A stretch of 8,335 nt of DNA, from contig JANQPW010000795.1 in assembly GCA_028285285.1 (NCBI GenBank), positions 1 to 8,335 on the forward strand, read 5' to 3'. Under the pieces are notes generated by a model. The model saw nothing but the letters and a program-made list of their open reading frames with translations. It did not search any database and was not told where the DNA came from. Below, piece after piece: positions 1 to 6,694 of this stretch; position 1 is the stretch's first letter, and each line of letters opens with the position of its first letter. Source of the DNA: Silvanigrellales bacterium. Lineage in GTDB: Bacteria > Bdellovibrionota_B > Oligoflexia > Silvanigrellales > Silvanigrellaceae. The position numbers and the translations under genes are program-made.

Positions 1-548
1 ACAGTTTTGTTGCTGCAGCTGTCGAAAAAAATGAAAGCAACGACATTTCGAGATATGATCTCGAGTTTGCTCATAGATTCATCGAGTACCCCAACTCACG
101 CCACAACGAAGGCTTGTATGCAAGAGTTGGCTATACCCGTGAAGACAATCTCGTGGGCCTGTACTGCGTTGACACACTGACCTACACCCTGAAGTCAATA
201 TTCAATTTTTCGCTCTTGGCGCCCCATCTGTCGCGTCTGGTCGCCACCCATGAGGTTGGAATTCAACAGTATTTCGTTGACTATCACACACCGAAATTTG
301 AGAGCATTGAGAGCGATTCAGGTCTCATTGGCGGGTTTGACCTGAGTTGGAATTTCTCCGACTTTCTGAAACCTGCTCTTGGGTACATTCACGAGAGAGA
401 TTCTTCCATAGGCACACTCACCCAAGGATTCACCGGTGTGTATTTTGCGGAGCTGGAATTTGCGGTTTTGCAAGACTTCACTTTCGCCGGTCGCGGCTAT
501 CTTGGAAACTCACGCGTTTTCGATCTCACCCTAGAAGCGAGAATCTGA
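1..548 (+). CDS. Probable outer-membrane beta-barrel protein, C-terminal part (5' end outside window)
   Basis: The frame is open from the left edge (first full codon at 3) to a TGA at 546-548, giving about 181 residues, so the start lies outside the window. The sequence is a series of amphipathic stretches with alternating hydrophobic and polar residues, rich in aromatics and separated by short polar turns (for example LYARVGYTRED, GGFDLSWNFSDF, GVYFAELEFAV and RVFDLTLEARI at the C-terminus). That pattern suits antiparallel transmembrane beta-strands of an outer-membrane protein. The last residue is Ile rather than the Phe or Trp usual in Bam substrates, which weakens the call. The stop codon shares its A with the ATG of the following phosphoesterase gene, so the two are probably cotranscribed and translationally coupled. 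I do not recognise a specific family. A periplasmic or surface beta-sandwich protein is the main alternative. Confidence 0.6.
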   Translation, partial: SFVAAAVEKNESNDISRYDLEFAHRFIEYPNSRHNEGLYARVGYTREDNLVGLYCVDTLTYTLKSIFNFSLLAPHLSRLVATHEVGIQQYFVDYHTPKFESIESDSGLIGGFDLSWNFSDFLKPALGYIHERDSSIGTLTQGFTGVYFAELEFAVLQDFTFAGRGYLGNSRVFDLTLEARI

Positions 549-1633
549 TGAAAAACATCGCATGCCTCAGTTTCGCCCTGATCTCACTCCAGCTCAGCAT
601 TTCTTGCTTAGCCGATGACATGGACGGTCGCTCCGATCGCGATGAGCAAATCGGTAAACTAACAAGCGAAACCTACCAGTTTTCAACTCAGGAAGGAACT
701 TTGAATGTGGTTTCTCACGACGCCAACAATCTAAAACTCCGGGCCGGCTCACCGGAGTTTTCAGCCACAGTGACAAACTCCACGGAGGTCGGTCAAAACC
801 TCAAAATAACCATCTCAAATGTTTCTCCAGAAACCGTTCTCCAGTCTGACGGCGCGGAACTCGCTGCAGAAGACACCTCTGAAAACCTAACCAAATCCTG
901 GACCATCGATCTCAATGCTTCCAGCCAAGTGACTTTGGCGACCCAAAAGCGGGAAGCCACCGAGTTTCAATTCATTGCTCTTGGCGACATTCAAGATGGA
1001 ATCGACGAATTTGCTCAGGTCACCCAACGCATCAACGAACAGCAGAACATCGACTTCGTTTTGTTTTTGGGCGATCTCACCATGAATGCAAGGCAGGACC
1101 AGTTTCAGAAGGTTGAAGATGCATTTGAGGGCGTTCAATACCCTATTTTTTCAACACCAGGCAATCACGATGTTTCAAGCGCCGATCGCTACCAAGATTT
1201 TTTTGGTCGAGCCACATACTCCTGGGAGTATAAGGGCACAGTTTTCACCAGCGTTGACTCAGCATCGTGGACCCTGAGTCAGAAAACCTGGCAAAAATAC
1301 AAAGACTGGCTGGAGAAAGCAAAAGATAAAACCCACATTGTCTTTTCTCACATCGCCCCCACAGAGTCTTTCGGACTTCGCGGAGGACATTGGCGTTCAC
1401 GAAGGGAAGCCAACTCTTTCGTTGCCCACTCCTCAAGGGGTGGGGTCGATGCCATGTTCTATGGGCACCTGCACACTCTCGATATTTTCAATCTGGCCGG
1501 AATACCCGTCTATATCTCAGGAGGGGCCGGTGCATTTCAAGAATTTCTCGACGGTATTGAAAGGCATTTCCTCAAAGCACGGGTTAACCCCAGCACCTCG
1601 GAAATAGATGTGAGCGTGGTTCGGGTTGACTGA
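548..1633 (+). CDS. Exported calcineurin-like metallophosphoesterase
   Basis: A 361-residue protein starting at ATG 548, which overlaps the upstream TGA (TGATG). The frame is open further upstream, but that part overlaps the preceding gene and has no signal-like start. Residues 1-23 form a Sec signal peptide with hydrophobic core and probable cleavage after CLA; the SISC motif is a poor lipobox. Residues about 24-140 are a Ser/Thr/Asn-rich, beta-predicted domain that I do not recognise. The catalytic domain follows with the metallophosphoesterase signature in order: GDIQ (D147, with Gln where many members have His), LGD (D176), GNHD (N206, H207, D208), FSH (H268) and GHLH (H307, H309). These residues normally hold a dinuclear metal centre that hydrolyses phosphoesters. 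The substrate cannot be told; a periplasmic phosphodiesterase or phosphatase is likely. Coupling to the beta-barrel gene suggests envelope work, perhaps phosphate scavenging. Confidence 0.88.
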   Translation: MKNIACLSFALISLQLSISCLADDMDGRSDRDEQIGKLTSETYQFSTQEGTLNVVSHDANNLKLRAGSPEFSATVTNSTEVGQNLKITISNVSPETVLQSDGAELAAEDTSENLTKSWTIDLNASSQVTLATQKREATEFQFIALGDIQDGIDEFAQVTQRINEQQNIDFVLFLGDLTMNARQDQFQKVEDAFEGVQYPIFSTPGNHDVSSADRYQDFFGRATYSWEYKGTVFTSVDSASWTLSQKTWQKYKDWLEKAKDKTHIVFSHIAPTESFGLRGGHWRSRREANSFVAHSSRGGVDAMFYGHLHTLDIFNLAGIPVYISGGAGAFQEFLDGIERHFLKARVNPSTSEIDVSVVRVD

Positions 1634-1669
1634 TCCGCGAAACCGACTCAAGTCGATGTCGGTTTCGGA
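1634..1669. terminator. Stem-loop between convergent genes, possible terminator
   Basis: GAAACCGAC (1639-1647) is perfectly complementary to GTCGGTTTC (1658-1666) with a 10-base loop. An outer TCC/GGA pairing (1634-1636 with 1667-1669) adds to it. It starts directly after the phosphoesterase stop and lies just past the stop of the convergent gene at 1683, so it could end both transcripts. The flanking T-tracts are weak (TAGTTTCTCAGTTT on the plus side), so termination may be imperfect. Confidence 0.5.
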
Positions 1670-1682
1670 TAGTTTCTCAGTT

Positions 1683-2099
1683 TCAATAGGGCGTTAAGGT
1701 GCCGCGGCAATTGATTTCAAGGAGCTCGTGGTACACGCCGTCATACTCCCTACCCGGAAGGTTGGGAATCATCATTCTTCGAAGGGGACCCTCGCTTTGA
1801 AAAAGGACACTGTCTCCCAACCCCGTCGGTTCCTGAATTCGGTACATGTAAAGTTGATAAAAGTTGGCCGCAGCTGAAAGATGCACCCGCAGGTCTTCCC
1901 TTTCAAGAGTCAGGGTCGCATTTGCTGATTCAGTGGAGCCATCCACAATCAGAGTCGAGCCAGAACCAGAAGTAGCGGACCTTCCTGTCAAGGCACAGTA
2001 GAACTCAGATCCTTCTTGAATCGAGCTCGACGAAAACGCCTGAACGGAAACCGTTGTCAGCGGGAGTGCAATCAGAAGAGACATAACCAATTTTTTCAT
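1683..2099 (-). CDS. Small exported protein of unknown family
   Basis: A 138-residue product. I choose the ATG at 2097-2099: a GGAGG Shine-Dalgarno sits five bases upstream, while the in-frame ATG four codons earlier lies inside that ribosome binding site. The first 22 residues (MKKLVMSLLIALPLTTVSVQA) form a textbook Sec signal peptide with cleavage expected after VQA. The mature protein is about 116 residues, Ser/Thr-rich and probably beta-structured, with exactly two cysteines (FYC near its start, INC near the end) that could form one disulfide in the periplasm. No lipobox, metal site or catalytic motif is seen, and I do not recognise the family. It is convergent with the phosphoesterase and divergent from the lipoprotein-protease operon, so it has its own transcription unit; I found no convincing promoter for it in the 248 bp divergent gap. 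Confidence 0.8.
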   Translation of the reverse strand: MKKLVMSLLIALPLTTVSVQAFSSSSIQEGSEFYCALTGRSATSGSGSTLIVDGSTESANATLTLEREDLRVHLSAAANFYQLYMYRIQEPTGLGDSVLFQSEGPLRRMMIPNLPGREYDGVYHELLEINCRGTLTPY

Positions 2100-2223
2100 G
2101 GAAACCTCCATTTATTCAAAAGACATTGAGTGAAGTTTCTGAAGAGTAGGCGTTTGATGCCTTTGCGCAACTCAATTTTTTCTATGGCCGAGATGGAAGC
2201 TCTCTAAGCCAACTTTGCTGAAG

Positions 2224-2278
2224 TCGACAAAGCGCTCTCTTATCAAGCTCCCGAGCGGCGATGAAGCGCTTGTGTCGA
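2224..2278. repeat. Imperfect inverted repeat in divergent intergenic region
   Basis: TCGACAAAGCGCT (2224-2236) is complementary to AGCGCTTGTGTCGA (2265-2278) over 13 bases with one single-base bulge. The 28-base interior contains a smaller GCTC/GAGC pairing. It lies between the divergent genes at 2099 and 2348 and its right arm overlaps the candidate -35 box at 2270-2275. It could be an operator or an RNA hairpin. No T-tract follows, so it is not a standard terminator. Confidence 0.45.
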
Positions 2279-2298
2279 AGTTTAGAGTTCAATACACT
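2270..2298 (+). promoter_or_regulatory. Candidate sigma-70-type promoter for the lipoprotein-protease operon
   Basis: TTGTGT (2270-2275) and TACACT (2293-2298) are separated by 17 bp; they match the consensus at three and four of six positions. Transcription would begin near 2305, about 40 bases before the ATG at 2348. A small hairpin (AAAGTT 2310-2315 with AACTTT 2330-2335, inner GGG/CCC) would then lie directly ahead of the AAGGA ribosome binding site. The call rests on position and spacing only. Confidence 0.25.
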
Positions 2299-2347
2299 CT
2301 TCAGGGTGGAAAGTTAAAGGGGTTCCCGCAACTTTAAGGAAGAGCAC

Positions 2348-3298
2348 ATGCGTCCAAAATTTGTATCGATCGCTGCTTTAACCGCTTTGAGTGTTGCCTC
2401 CACTGCGTGCGTGAAGTCATCGCCTGAAGAGGCCTCTCCGAGTTCGCGGAAAGTGCACTGTGCCATTGCCGGAGTCGCAATTGCAACGGCAATGTCGAGC
2501 TGTGGTCTGTTCGACAGCACAACCTACGCAGAAATGGAATGGAATGCGAAAAGGGAAACGCTGGTTGATGCATGTATGGTCGTTTGGGACAGAGAGACCA
2601 CGGAACTCAGAACAGACGTTTCATTCGACTCCGAGGGGAACCCCACAGTCTCCACAAAATTGGTTGACACTGAAGAATCTGACGGAACAATCTGCTCATT
2701 TCAGGGAACTTATGAGGAAGCAGCTAGACTGTCCGGAGACAAAAAACTTCTTGAGCACGAAGATATTCCACCAATGGCCGTCGCACAGCTGAGGCTAGCA
2801 AAGGAAGCCCACCGGGAAAACGATGAAATCAAGTGGGATCAAAGTGGATTTCCTGACCCGGAAGATCGACATGAAACAAGTGCCCTCGTGCAGAAACTGC
2901 TGTACATCAATGATCGCTACACTTTCCCAAGTGAAAAGAAAGTCCACGAATTTGTGTTGAATGACAACTTTGCTCATGTGCTGGAAGACGATGAAGTCGG
3001 TTTGCCCGAGTATCCCACAGACTCGGAAGAGATCTACGATTCCAACAGTCGCATTGTCCTCGTTCCCGTTTACGAGCTCGACAAAAATGGCGAACGAACT
3101 GGAGACAGCTACTACACCGCCTACAGCATTGATGAGGCGAACAAGCTGTTTGAAAGGCTCGAAAACAGCGACCGGCGCTCACTTTTCATGATGACAAAAG
3201 ACGGGCGCACTCAGCAACGATTTGGAAAACCCTTCACAGAAGAAGAGTTTGAACAGAAAAAAGAGACAAGTCCACTCACTTCCGAACAAAGAGAATGA
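2348..3298 (+). CDS. Probable lipoprotein of unknown function, first gene of protease operon
   Basis: A 316-residue protein starting at ATG 2348 with AAGGA seven bases upstream. Residues 1-20 are a short basic N-terminus and hydrophobic core ending in STAC, so Cys21 is the likely lipidated residue although position -3 is Ser rather than Leu. A second hydrophobic stretch follows at residues 38-52 and ends in MSSCG, also resembling a lipobox, so the mature N-terminus is uncertain. The remainder (about 60-316) is very acidic and hydrophilic, rich in Glu and Asp, with no repeat or catalytic motif that I recognise. A stretch at about 236-262 (SRIVLVPVYELDKNGERTGD) looks like a beta-hairpin. The stop at 3296-3298 is one base before the ATG of the serine peptidase, so the two are almost certainly translated together. 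A partner, substrate or anchoring role for the peptidase is inference from that coupling alone. Confidence 0.82.
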   Translation: MRPKFVSIAALTALSVASTACVKSSPEEASPSSRKVHCAIAGVAIATAMSSCGLFDSTTYAEMEWNAKRETLVDACMVVWDRETTELRTDVSFDSEGNPTVSTKLVDTEESDGTICSFQGTYEEAARLSGDKKLLEHEDIPPMAVAQLRLAKEAHRENDEIKWDQSGFPDPEDRHETSALVQKLLYINDRYTFPSEKKVHEFVLNDNFAHVLEDDEVGLPEYPTDSEEIYDSNSRIVLVPVYELDKNGERTGDSYYTAYSIDEANKLFERLENSDRRSLFMMTKDGRTQQRFGKPFTEEEFEQKKETSPLTSEQRE

Positions 3299-3299
3299 G

Positions 3300-4991
3300 A
3301 TGAGCCAAGTTCCCAAAACTTTGTGGCAAGAAAAACTTCTTTATCGTTTCAACTGCGTCAGAAGCTTGCAGATTCTCTATGGAATTGTCTCATGTGTTTC
3401 CTTCACCTTGATTTGTGGTTGCGTGCGGCCGCACTCAAAGCCCAAAGCCGACACCACTAACCGTCCTGATCCAGACCTGCATCCGGGAATACTCTGGTTT
3501 TCTGAGGTTCCTGACCGAGGGTGTACCCTATCCAAAATCGACACTGCCGAATTTTTAACAGCACGACATTGCACTGAAGAAGAAGGAGAGTTGAGATACA
3601 AACAGGGCGCGAAGATGAGAATTTCAAACTGGAAGAAAAAAGAAGTTTACGAGGCTTTTTCAGCCTTCTACACTCAAGAAGTGACGGTTCGTGCTGTGCT
3701 CTTTCCACCTGATCCACAGCGAGATGTTGCTGTGATCCGTGTGGAAGAGCTGACTCCTGACATTCCTATTCGCCAGCTGGCAAGGGAGCGGCCAACGCCA
3801 AACAAGTTGGTGAAGCTCTTTGGTCTTGGCTCCGAGCGTAATGGACTAGGCACGACACTACTCCCCTACATTCCGCGACTAGGACTGATCAACTCGAAGA
3901 TCATTTTGTCGACTCCTCAAATGCCGCAAAGCCACAGGACGTCCGAAGAAGATGATATTAGGCCGCTCGACCTCGACAACGAGTTTTTTACCGAAGCCCG
4001 ACACACAAAGGAAATTGACCCCACAGGAGACAAGCCGAGCGATGCTGAGGTGCCGGAGGGAGAGCTAGCTCGGGGTGACTCAGGTGGACCCGCTGAGGAT
4101 GAGGCAGGGAATATCATCGGCATCCACAAAGACATCAAACTTCTTCTGGACGTTCCAAACAACAAATACAGAGTGTATGTGCACAGACATGAGCGGGTCG
4201 ATCTTGAGTCGGCCACCGGTCAATGGCTCTCAGGTCTTTTAGAACAATGGAAAACCGAACGAGCTTCCCATGGTCAGCGAGCACTTCCTTCGTCTCCGAA
4301 AATTCCGCTCGGCCTTCACTGCCGAACGTTTAGGAAGGGGAACTGGTTGAGGTACTGGGGAGACCTGAGAAGAAATGGCTCGGAATGGTCTCTTATTGTC
4401 TACACACCCGAGAAGGGCTTCTCTTCTGAGTTTGCCCAATTCAGAATCGTGCAAGCAGGCTTGTCTGGAAAACGTTACGGAGGCTGGGAGAGTCCTCCTT
4501 TTTCTGACTTTAAAACCATTTTACTCGAGTCTCCAGATAAGAAAACATATGGCCGGTTGCAATGGAACAAGAGAAGCAAGTTTAAAGACAACGTCTCCCC
4601 AAGTCTGGTCGTTCTGGGTGACAAATCGATTTCAATCTCAGAGCCAGATTGCCACACAGACTTTCCCTTCAAATTCGACGAAACACTCGCTCCAAATTCA
4701 AATGTAGACTTCTACAACTACTCACATGACGAACTTTTCTTGCCGGACTACGAACGTTTGACGATTCAATTCCAGGGTGGAACATGTCACCTCCTGACGA
4801 CCTCTAACGAACATGGAGGTGATGATCGATTCTACCACTGCGATAAGCCCACACTCGACATTCAGCTCCACCCCCAATCCGCTGGATTGAGGGTGTGGTG
4901 GGAGGGTGAAAGTCGCGACAATCAGACTTACTTCTCCTTCCGGAGCGAAAAACCATCAAACCCGCTCATTGCGAAAAAAAAGGTCAGGTAA
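3300..4991 (+). CDS. Secreted trypsin-like (S1 family) serine peptidase with unknown C-terminal region
   Basis: A 563-residue protein. I choose ATG 3300, one base after the upstream stop; the frame extends to a TTG at 3222, but that lies inside the preceding gene. A hydrophobic segment at residues about 25-41 ends in ICGC, suggesting a lipoprotein signal with Cys41 or a signal anchor. The chymotrypsin-fold domain follows: Cys75 and Cys91 are 16 apart, as in the conserved 42-58 disulfide; LTARHC places the catalytic His at 90, DVAVI the Asp at 142 and GDSGGP the Ser at 261. The residue six before the Ser is Glu255, at the position that sets S1 specificity, hinting at a preference for basic residues. 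An acidic insertion (about 220-255) lengthens the Asp-Ser spacing. Residues about 320-563 are beta-rich, with four Cys, and match nothing I know; substrate binding or surface attachment is possible. All triad residues are present, so it should be active in the periplasm or outside. Confidence 0.9.
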   Translation: MSQVPKTLWQEKLLYRFNCVRSLQILYGIVSCVSFTLICGCVRPHSKPKADTTNRPDPDLHPGILWFSEVPDRGCTLSKIDTAEFLTARHCTEEEGELRYKQGAKMRISNWKKKEVYEAFSAFYTQEVTVRAVLFPPDPQRDVAVIRVEELTPDIPIRQLARERPTPNKLVKLFGLGSERNGLGTTLLPYIPRLGLINSKIILSTPQMPQSHRTSEEDDIRPLDLDNEFFTEARHTKEIDPTGDKPSDAEVPEGELARGDSGGPAEDEAGNIIGIHKDIKLLLDVPNNKYRVYVHRHERVDLESATGQWLSGLLEQWKTERASHGQRALPSSPKIPLGLHCRTFRKGNWLRYWGDLRRNGSEWSLIVYTPEKGFSSEFAQFRIVQAGLSGKRYGGWESPPFSDFKTILLESPDKKTYGRLQWNKRSKFKDNVSPSLVVLGDKSISISEPDCHTDFPFKFDETLAPNSNVDFYNYSHDELFLPDYERLTIQFQGGTCHLLTTSNEHGGDDRFYHCDKPTLDIQLHPQSAGLRVWWEGESRDNQTYFSFRSEKPSNPLIAKKKVR

Positions 4992-5040
4992 GACTGGAGA
5001 GTGATTTTTGCGTGGTTATGTTCCGAGAAAGGGATACCAA

Positions 5041-5247
5041 ATGACGACCAAGGAAAAATTGCGTGAGTTTGTTGATTTAAAGTACCAAAATCTCTCAACT
5101 AAGCAAAGAGAGCAGATTTTAAGTGCATATTTGAAATCTGAGAATCGAAAAGCAGATGCATTTACGAGGGACCCTTCGTTGAGTGTTGGACAGACCAAAT
5201 TGTCTACCAAGTACAAGGACGAGCTGTTCCGTGATCATTCTCGCTGA
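5041..5247 (+). CDS. Small charged protein of unknown function
   Basis: A 68-residue product from ATG 5041, with AAGGG about seven bases upstream. The same frame reaches a TTG at 5008 but lacks a ribosome binding site there. It begins 49 bp after the peptidase stop with no terminator between, so it may be the third gene of that operon. The sequence is hydrophilic and rich in Lys, Arg, Glu, Asp and Gln. Residues 1-40 look helical (MTTKEKLREFVDLKYQN then KQREQILSAYLKSENRK) and the rest is probably loose. There is no signal peptide, membrane segment, Cys pair or helix-turn-helix that I can identify, so it should be cytoplasmic, unlike its exported neighbours. I do not recognise it. The length is short enough that chance cannot be excluded, but the start context and lack of a better ORF here favour a real gene. 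Confidence 0.55.
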   Translation: MTTKEKLREFVDLKYQNLSTKQREQILSAYLKSENRKADAFTRDPSLSVGQTKLSTKYKDELFRDHSR

Positions 5248-5410
5248 CACCGGGTTTTGGCTTGACTTACTCACATAATGAACCATTTGTCTCCTTCTGC
5301 GAGACCTGCTCACTTGCACTGCATCCATATTAGTTCGGAGAGCTGAAAATAATTCTAAACTCTCGATAATAACCTCCGATGCCCACTTCCACAGTAACAA
5401 TCAGATCCTG

Positions 5411-6238
5411 GTGAATAAAGTGACAGTATGGGCTAAAAAATTAGCAAAACTTCTGGCCACTGCTATTGATAATGTTCTCCTCGGAGCATGGATTTGGGAT
5501 CGATTAGGTCTAAGAGGCTACACTGTATTACTGCGAACTGTTTATTGCTCATTTTTTACTCTTTACCCAGGGGCATTGCTTCTCCCAGAACTGTTAACTT
5601 ACTCAATAGAGTTGGTAAGAAATTATTGCGACTCACAACCTTTGAATTCGGCTTGTAATCTGTCGACCGGGGATGTAATCGGAATCAGCCCTTACGCAGC
5701 TCTTGCAAGCATTTTCGGCACCTTTTGGGTCTGGTTCAGCTTCTTTCGGAGCGAGTTTTCATCTAAGTATCAAATGGTTCTCGAGAGTTTAAGAAGTGAG
5801 ATACTTGAACGTCGGCCAAGAGAGTTCTTGAAAATCAGGGATAGCAATTTAATTGACGTAGACGATAGAGTCCTAGCCTGGGCTGACCACTGCCTCGACT
5901 GCCGGTTCATCGATCATCCTCGATTTCAAAGAGAAATAAACATCATATGTGCTTTGGTAGCAAAGCTTCCTGACGAGCGGAAACAGGATATTGCAGCGAC
6001 TTACAGCTCTTTGAGATCCGAGTTGTCTGATCATGAGAGATTAGCGGCCGGCAGCAAACAAGCAGAAAGTATCCTATCCAGATTCCATGACACCCAGCCA
6101 CATCCATTAGAAGAAGCAATCTCAAAGATTTTGTCTGAGCAACAGAAGACTACAAACAGCATACTAGAGCTTGCAGGTGCCGTGAAGTCAAGCGTAGAGG
6201 CTCGAATGAAAAACGAACTCAATGCTGCCGGGGAATAG
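5411..6238 (+). CDS. Orphan protein with two membrane segments and cytosolic tail
   Basis: A 275-residue reading from GTG 5411. The start is uncertain: there is no clear Shine-Dalgarno, a second GTG lies at 5420, and the frame is open back to 5282 without an ATG, so ATT 5285 or another rare codon is possible. An amphipathic basic helix (about 7-28) precedes two predicted membrane segments at about 38-62 and 93-112. The connecting loop holds two cysteines (C73, C82). Positive charge before the first segment predicts both ends in the cytosol. The tail (about 113-275) is helical and charged, includes a WADHCLDCRF motif and ends in a probable coiled region (about 215-270). The DNA is visibly more AT-rich than the preceding operon. 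I do not recognise a family. Two membrane segments joined to a helical domain, alone beside a tRNA, fits an acquired sensor or toxin-like protein, but that is speculation. Confidence 0.7.
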   Translation: MNKVTVWAKKLAKLLATAIDNVLLGAWIWDRLGLRGYTVLLRTVYCSFFTLYPGALLLPELLTYSIELVRNYCDSQPLNSACNLSTGDVIGISPYAALASIFGTFWVWFSFFRSEFSSKYQMVLESLRSEILERRPREFLKIRDSNLIDVDDRVLAWADHCLDCRFIDHPRFQREINIICALVAKLPDERKQDIAATYSSLRSELSDHERLAAGSKQAESILSRFHDTQPHPLEEAISKILSEQQKTTNSILELAGAVKSSVEARMKNELNAAGE

Positions 6239-6356
6239 TAAAGGAAATCCTGAGCTGTAAAAAATGGGATTTCATTGCAAGCATACGACCAATTTGGCTT
6301 TTCCACTGCACAGAGACGGTGCCCGCAAACGGTCTCGGCTGCCAATCGTGAATAGT

Positions 6357-6442
6357 AAATCCCAAGCTAAGCTTCAGAGATGAGCAAAAAAATTGCCCCT
6401 TATGCGGCAGGACAGGGGTGCAAAACCCTTAGCTTGGGATTT
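6357..6442. repeat. 86-bp element bounded by a perfect 15-bp inverted repeat
   Basis: AAATCCCAAGCTAAG (6357-6371) is the exact reverse complement of CTTAGCTTGGGATTT (6428-6442). Inside, TTGCCCCTT (6393-6401) pairs with AGGGGTGCAA (6414-6423) with one bulge and a 12-base loop, so the whole element folds as a nested stem-loop on either strand. A shorter related pair, AAATCC (6245-6250) and TGGGATTT (6265-6272), lies just after the preceding stop; its right half could also pair with the left arm at 6357-6364. No open frame, T-tract or target-site duplication is seen. It may be a miniature repeat element or a small structured RNA. The rest of 6239-6486 holds a weak GAGAC/GTCTC hairpin (6313-6336) and no gene. 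Confidence 0.75.
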
Positions 6443-6486
6443 GGGCTCCGAAGACCAGCAGAAATCGCTCGCTAAAGCTCACGAAG

Positions 6487-6527
6487 AAAAAAGCCCATAA
6501 GTTCCTTCCGGAACCTATGGGCTTTTT
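6487..6527 (-). terminator. Strong bidirectional rho-independent terminator
   Basis: GCCCATA-A-GTTCC (6493-6505) pairs with GGAAC-C-TATGGGC (6510-6522) around a TTCC loop, with one internal mismatch. A six-A tract (6487-6492) lies on the left and five Ts (6523-6527) on the right, so it can end leftward transcription from the tRNA gene and rightward transcription from the orphan gene. It abuts the CCA end of the tRNA. Confidence 0.9.
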
Positions 6528-6611
6528 GGTGCGGATGGGCGGACTTGAACCGCCATGCCTCTCGGCACACGCCCCTCAAACGTGCGTGTCTACCAATTTC
6601 ACCACATCCGC
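6527..6611 (-). tRNA. tRNA-Leu, anticodon GAG
   Basis: The minus strand reads as a complete 85-base tRNA. The acceptor stem is GCGGATG (6605-6611) with CATCCGC (6531-6537), followed by an encoded ACCA (6527-6530). The D-arm AATTGGTAGAC is typical of bacterial leucine tRNAs. The anticodon stem CACGT/GCGTG encloses loop TTGAGGG, giving anticodon GAG (complement at 6575-6577), which reads CUU and CUC. A long variable arm, GTGCCGAGAGGCAT, shows a class II tRNA, and the T-arm GGCGGTTCAAGTCCGCC is intact. It lies downstream of the FmdB-type gene on the same strand and is followed at once by a strong terminator. Confidence 0.97.
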
Positions 6612-6621
6612 AGCGGAACAA

Positions 6622-6650
6622 GGGGTATCTCACTCGAAAAGAAAGGTCAA
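6622..6650 (-). promoter_or_regulatory. Candidate promoter for tRNA-Leu
   Basis: On the minus strand TTGACC (6645-6650) lies 17 bp from TACCCC (6622-6627), placing a start near 6615, a few bases before the mature tRNA 5' end at 6611. The -35 box matches five of six consensus bases but the -10 box is poor, so the tRNA might be cotranscribed with the upstream zinc-ribbon gene instead. Confidence 0.35.
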
Positions 6651-6694
6651 CATGGCCACTTTGAAAAACGAGGAGAAACCTTGAAGTGATGCCA

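Noticed and set aside
347..547. Upstream extension of the phosphoesterase frame to 347
   Set aside because: It overlaps the preceding gene in another frame, has an odd Arg/His/Cys-rich sequence and would bury the clear signal peptide that begins at ATG 548.
3222..3299. TTG start at 3222 for the serine peptidase
   Set aside because: It lies inside the lipoprotein gene and adds a charged leader before the export signal; the ATG at 3300 one base after the stop is better.
5119..5400. Minus-strand open frame of 93 codons overlapping the small charged protein gene
   Set aside because: It has no ribosome binding site, gives an Arg/Ser-rich sequence without a pattern, and overlaps a better-supported plus-strand start.
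6239..6486. 6S RNA, tmRNA or SRP RNA in the gap before the tRNA
   Set aside because: The conserved signature blocks of these RNAs are absent; only the inverted-repeat element is supported.
5282..6611. Genomic island inserted at tRNA-Leu with flanking att repeats
   Set aside because: I found no second copy of the tRNA 3' end and no integrase in the window; only position and base composition hint at it.
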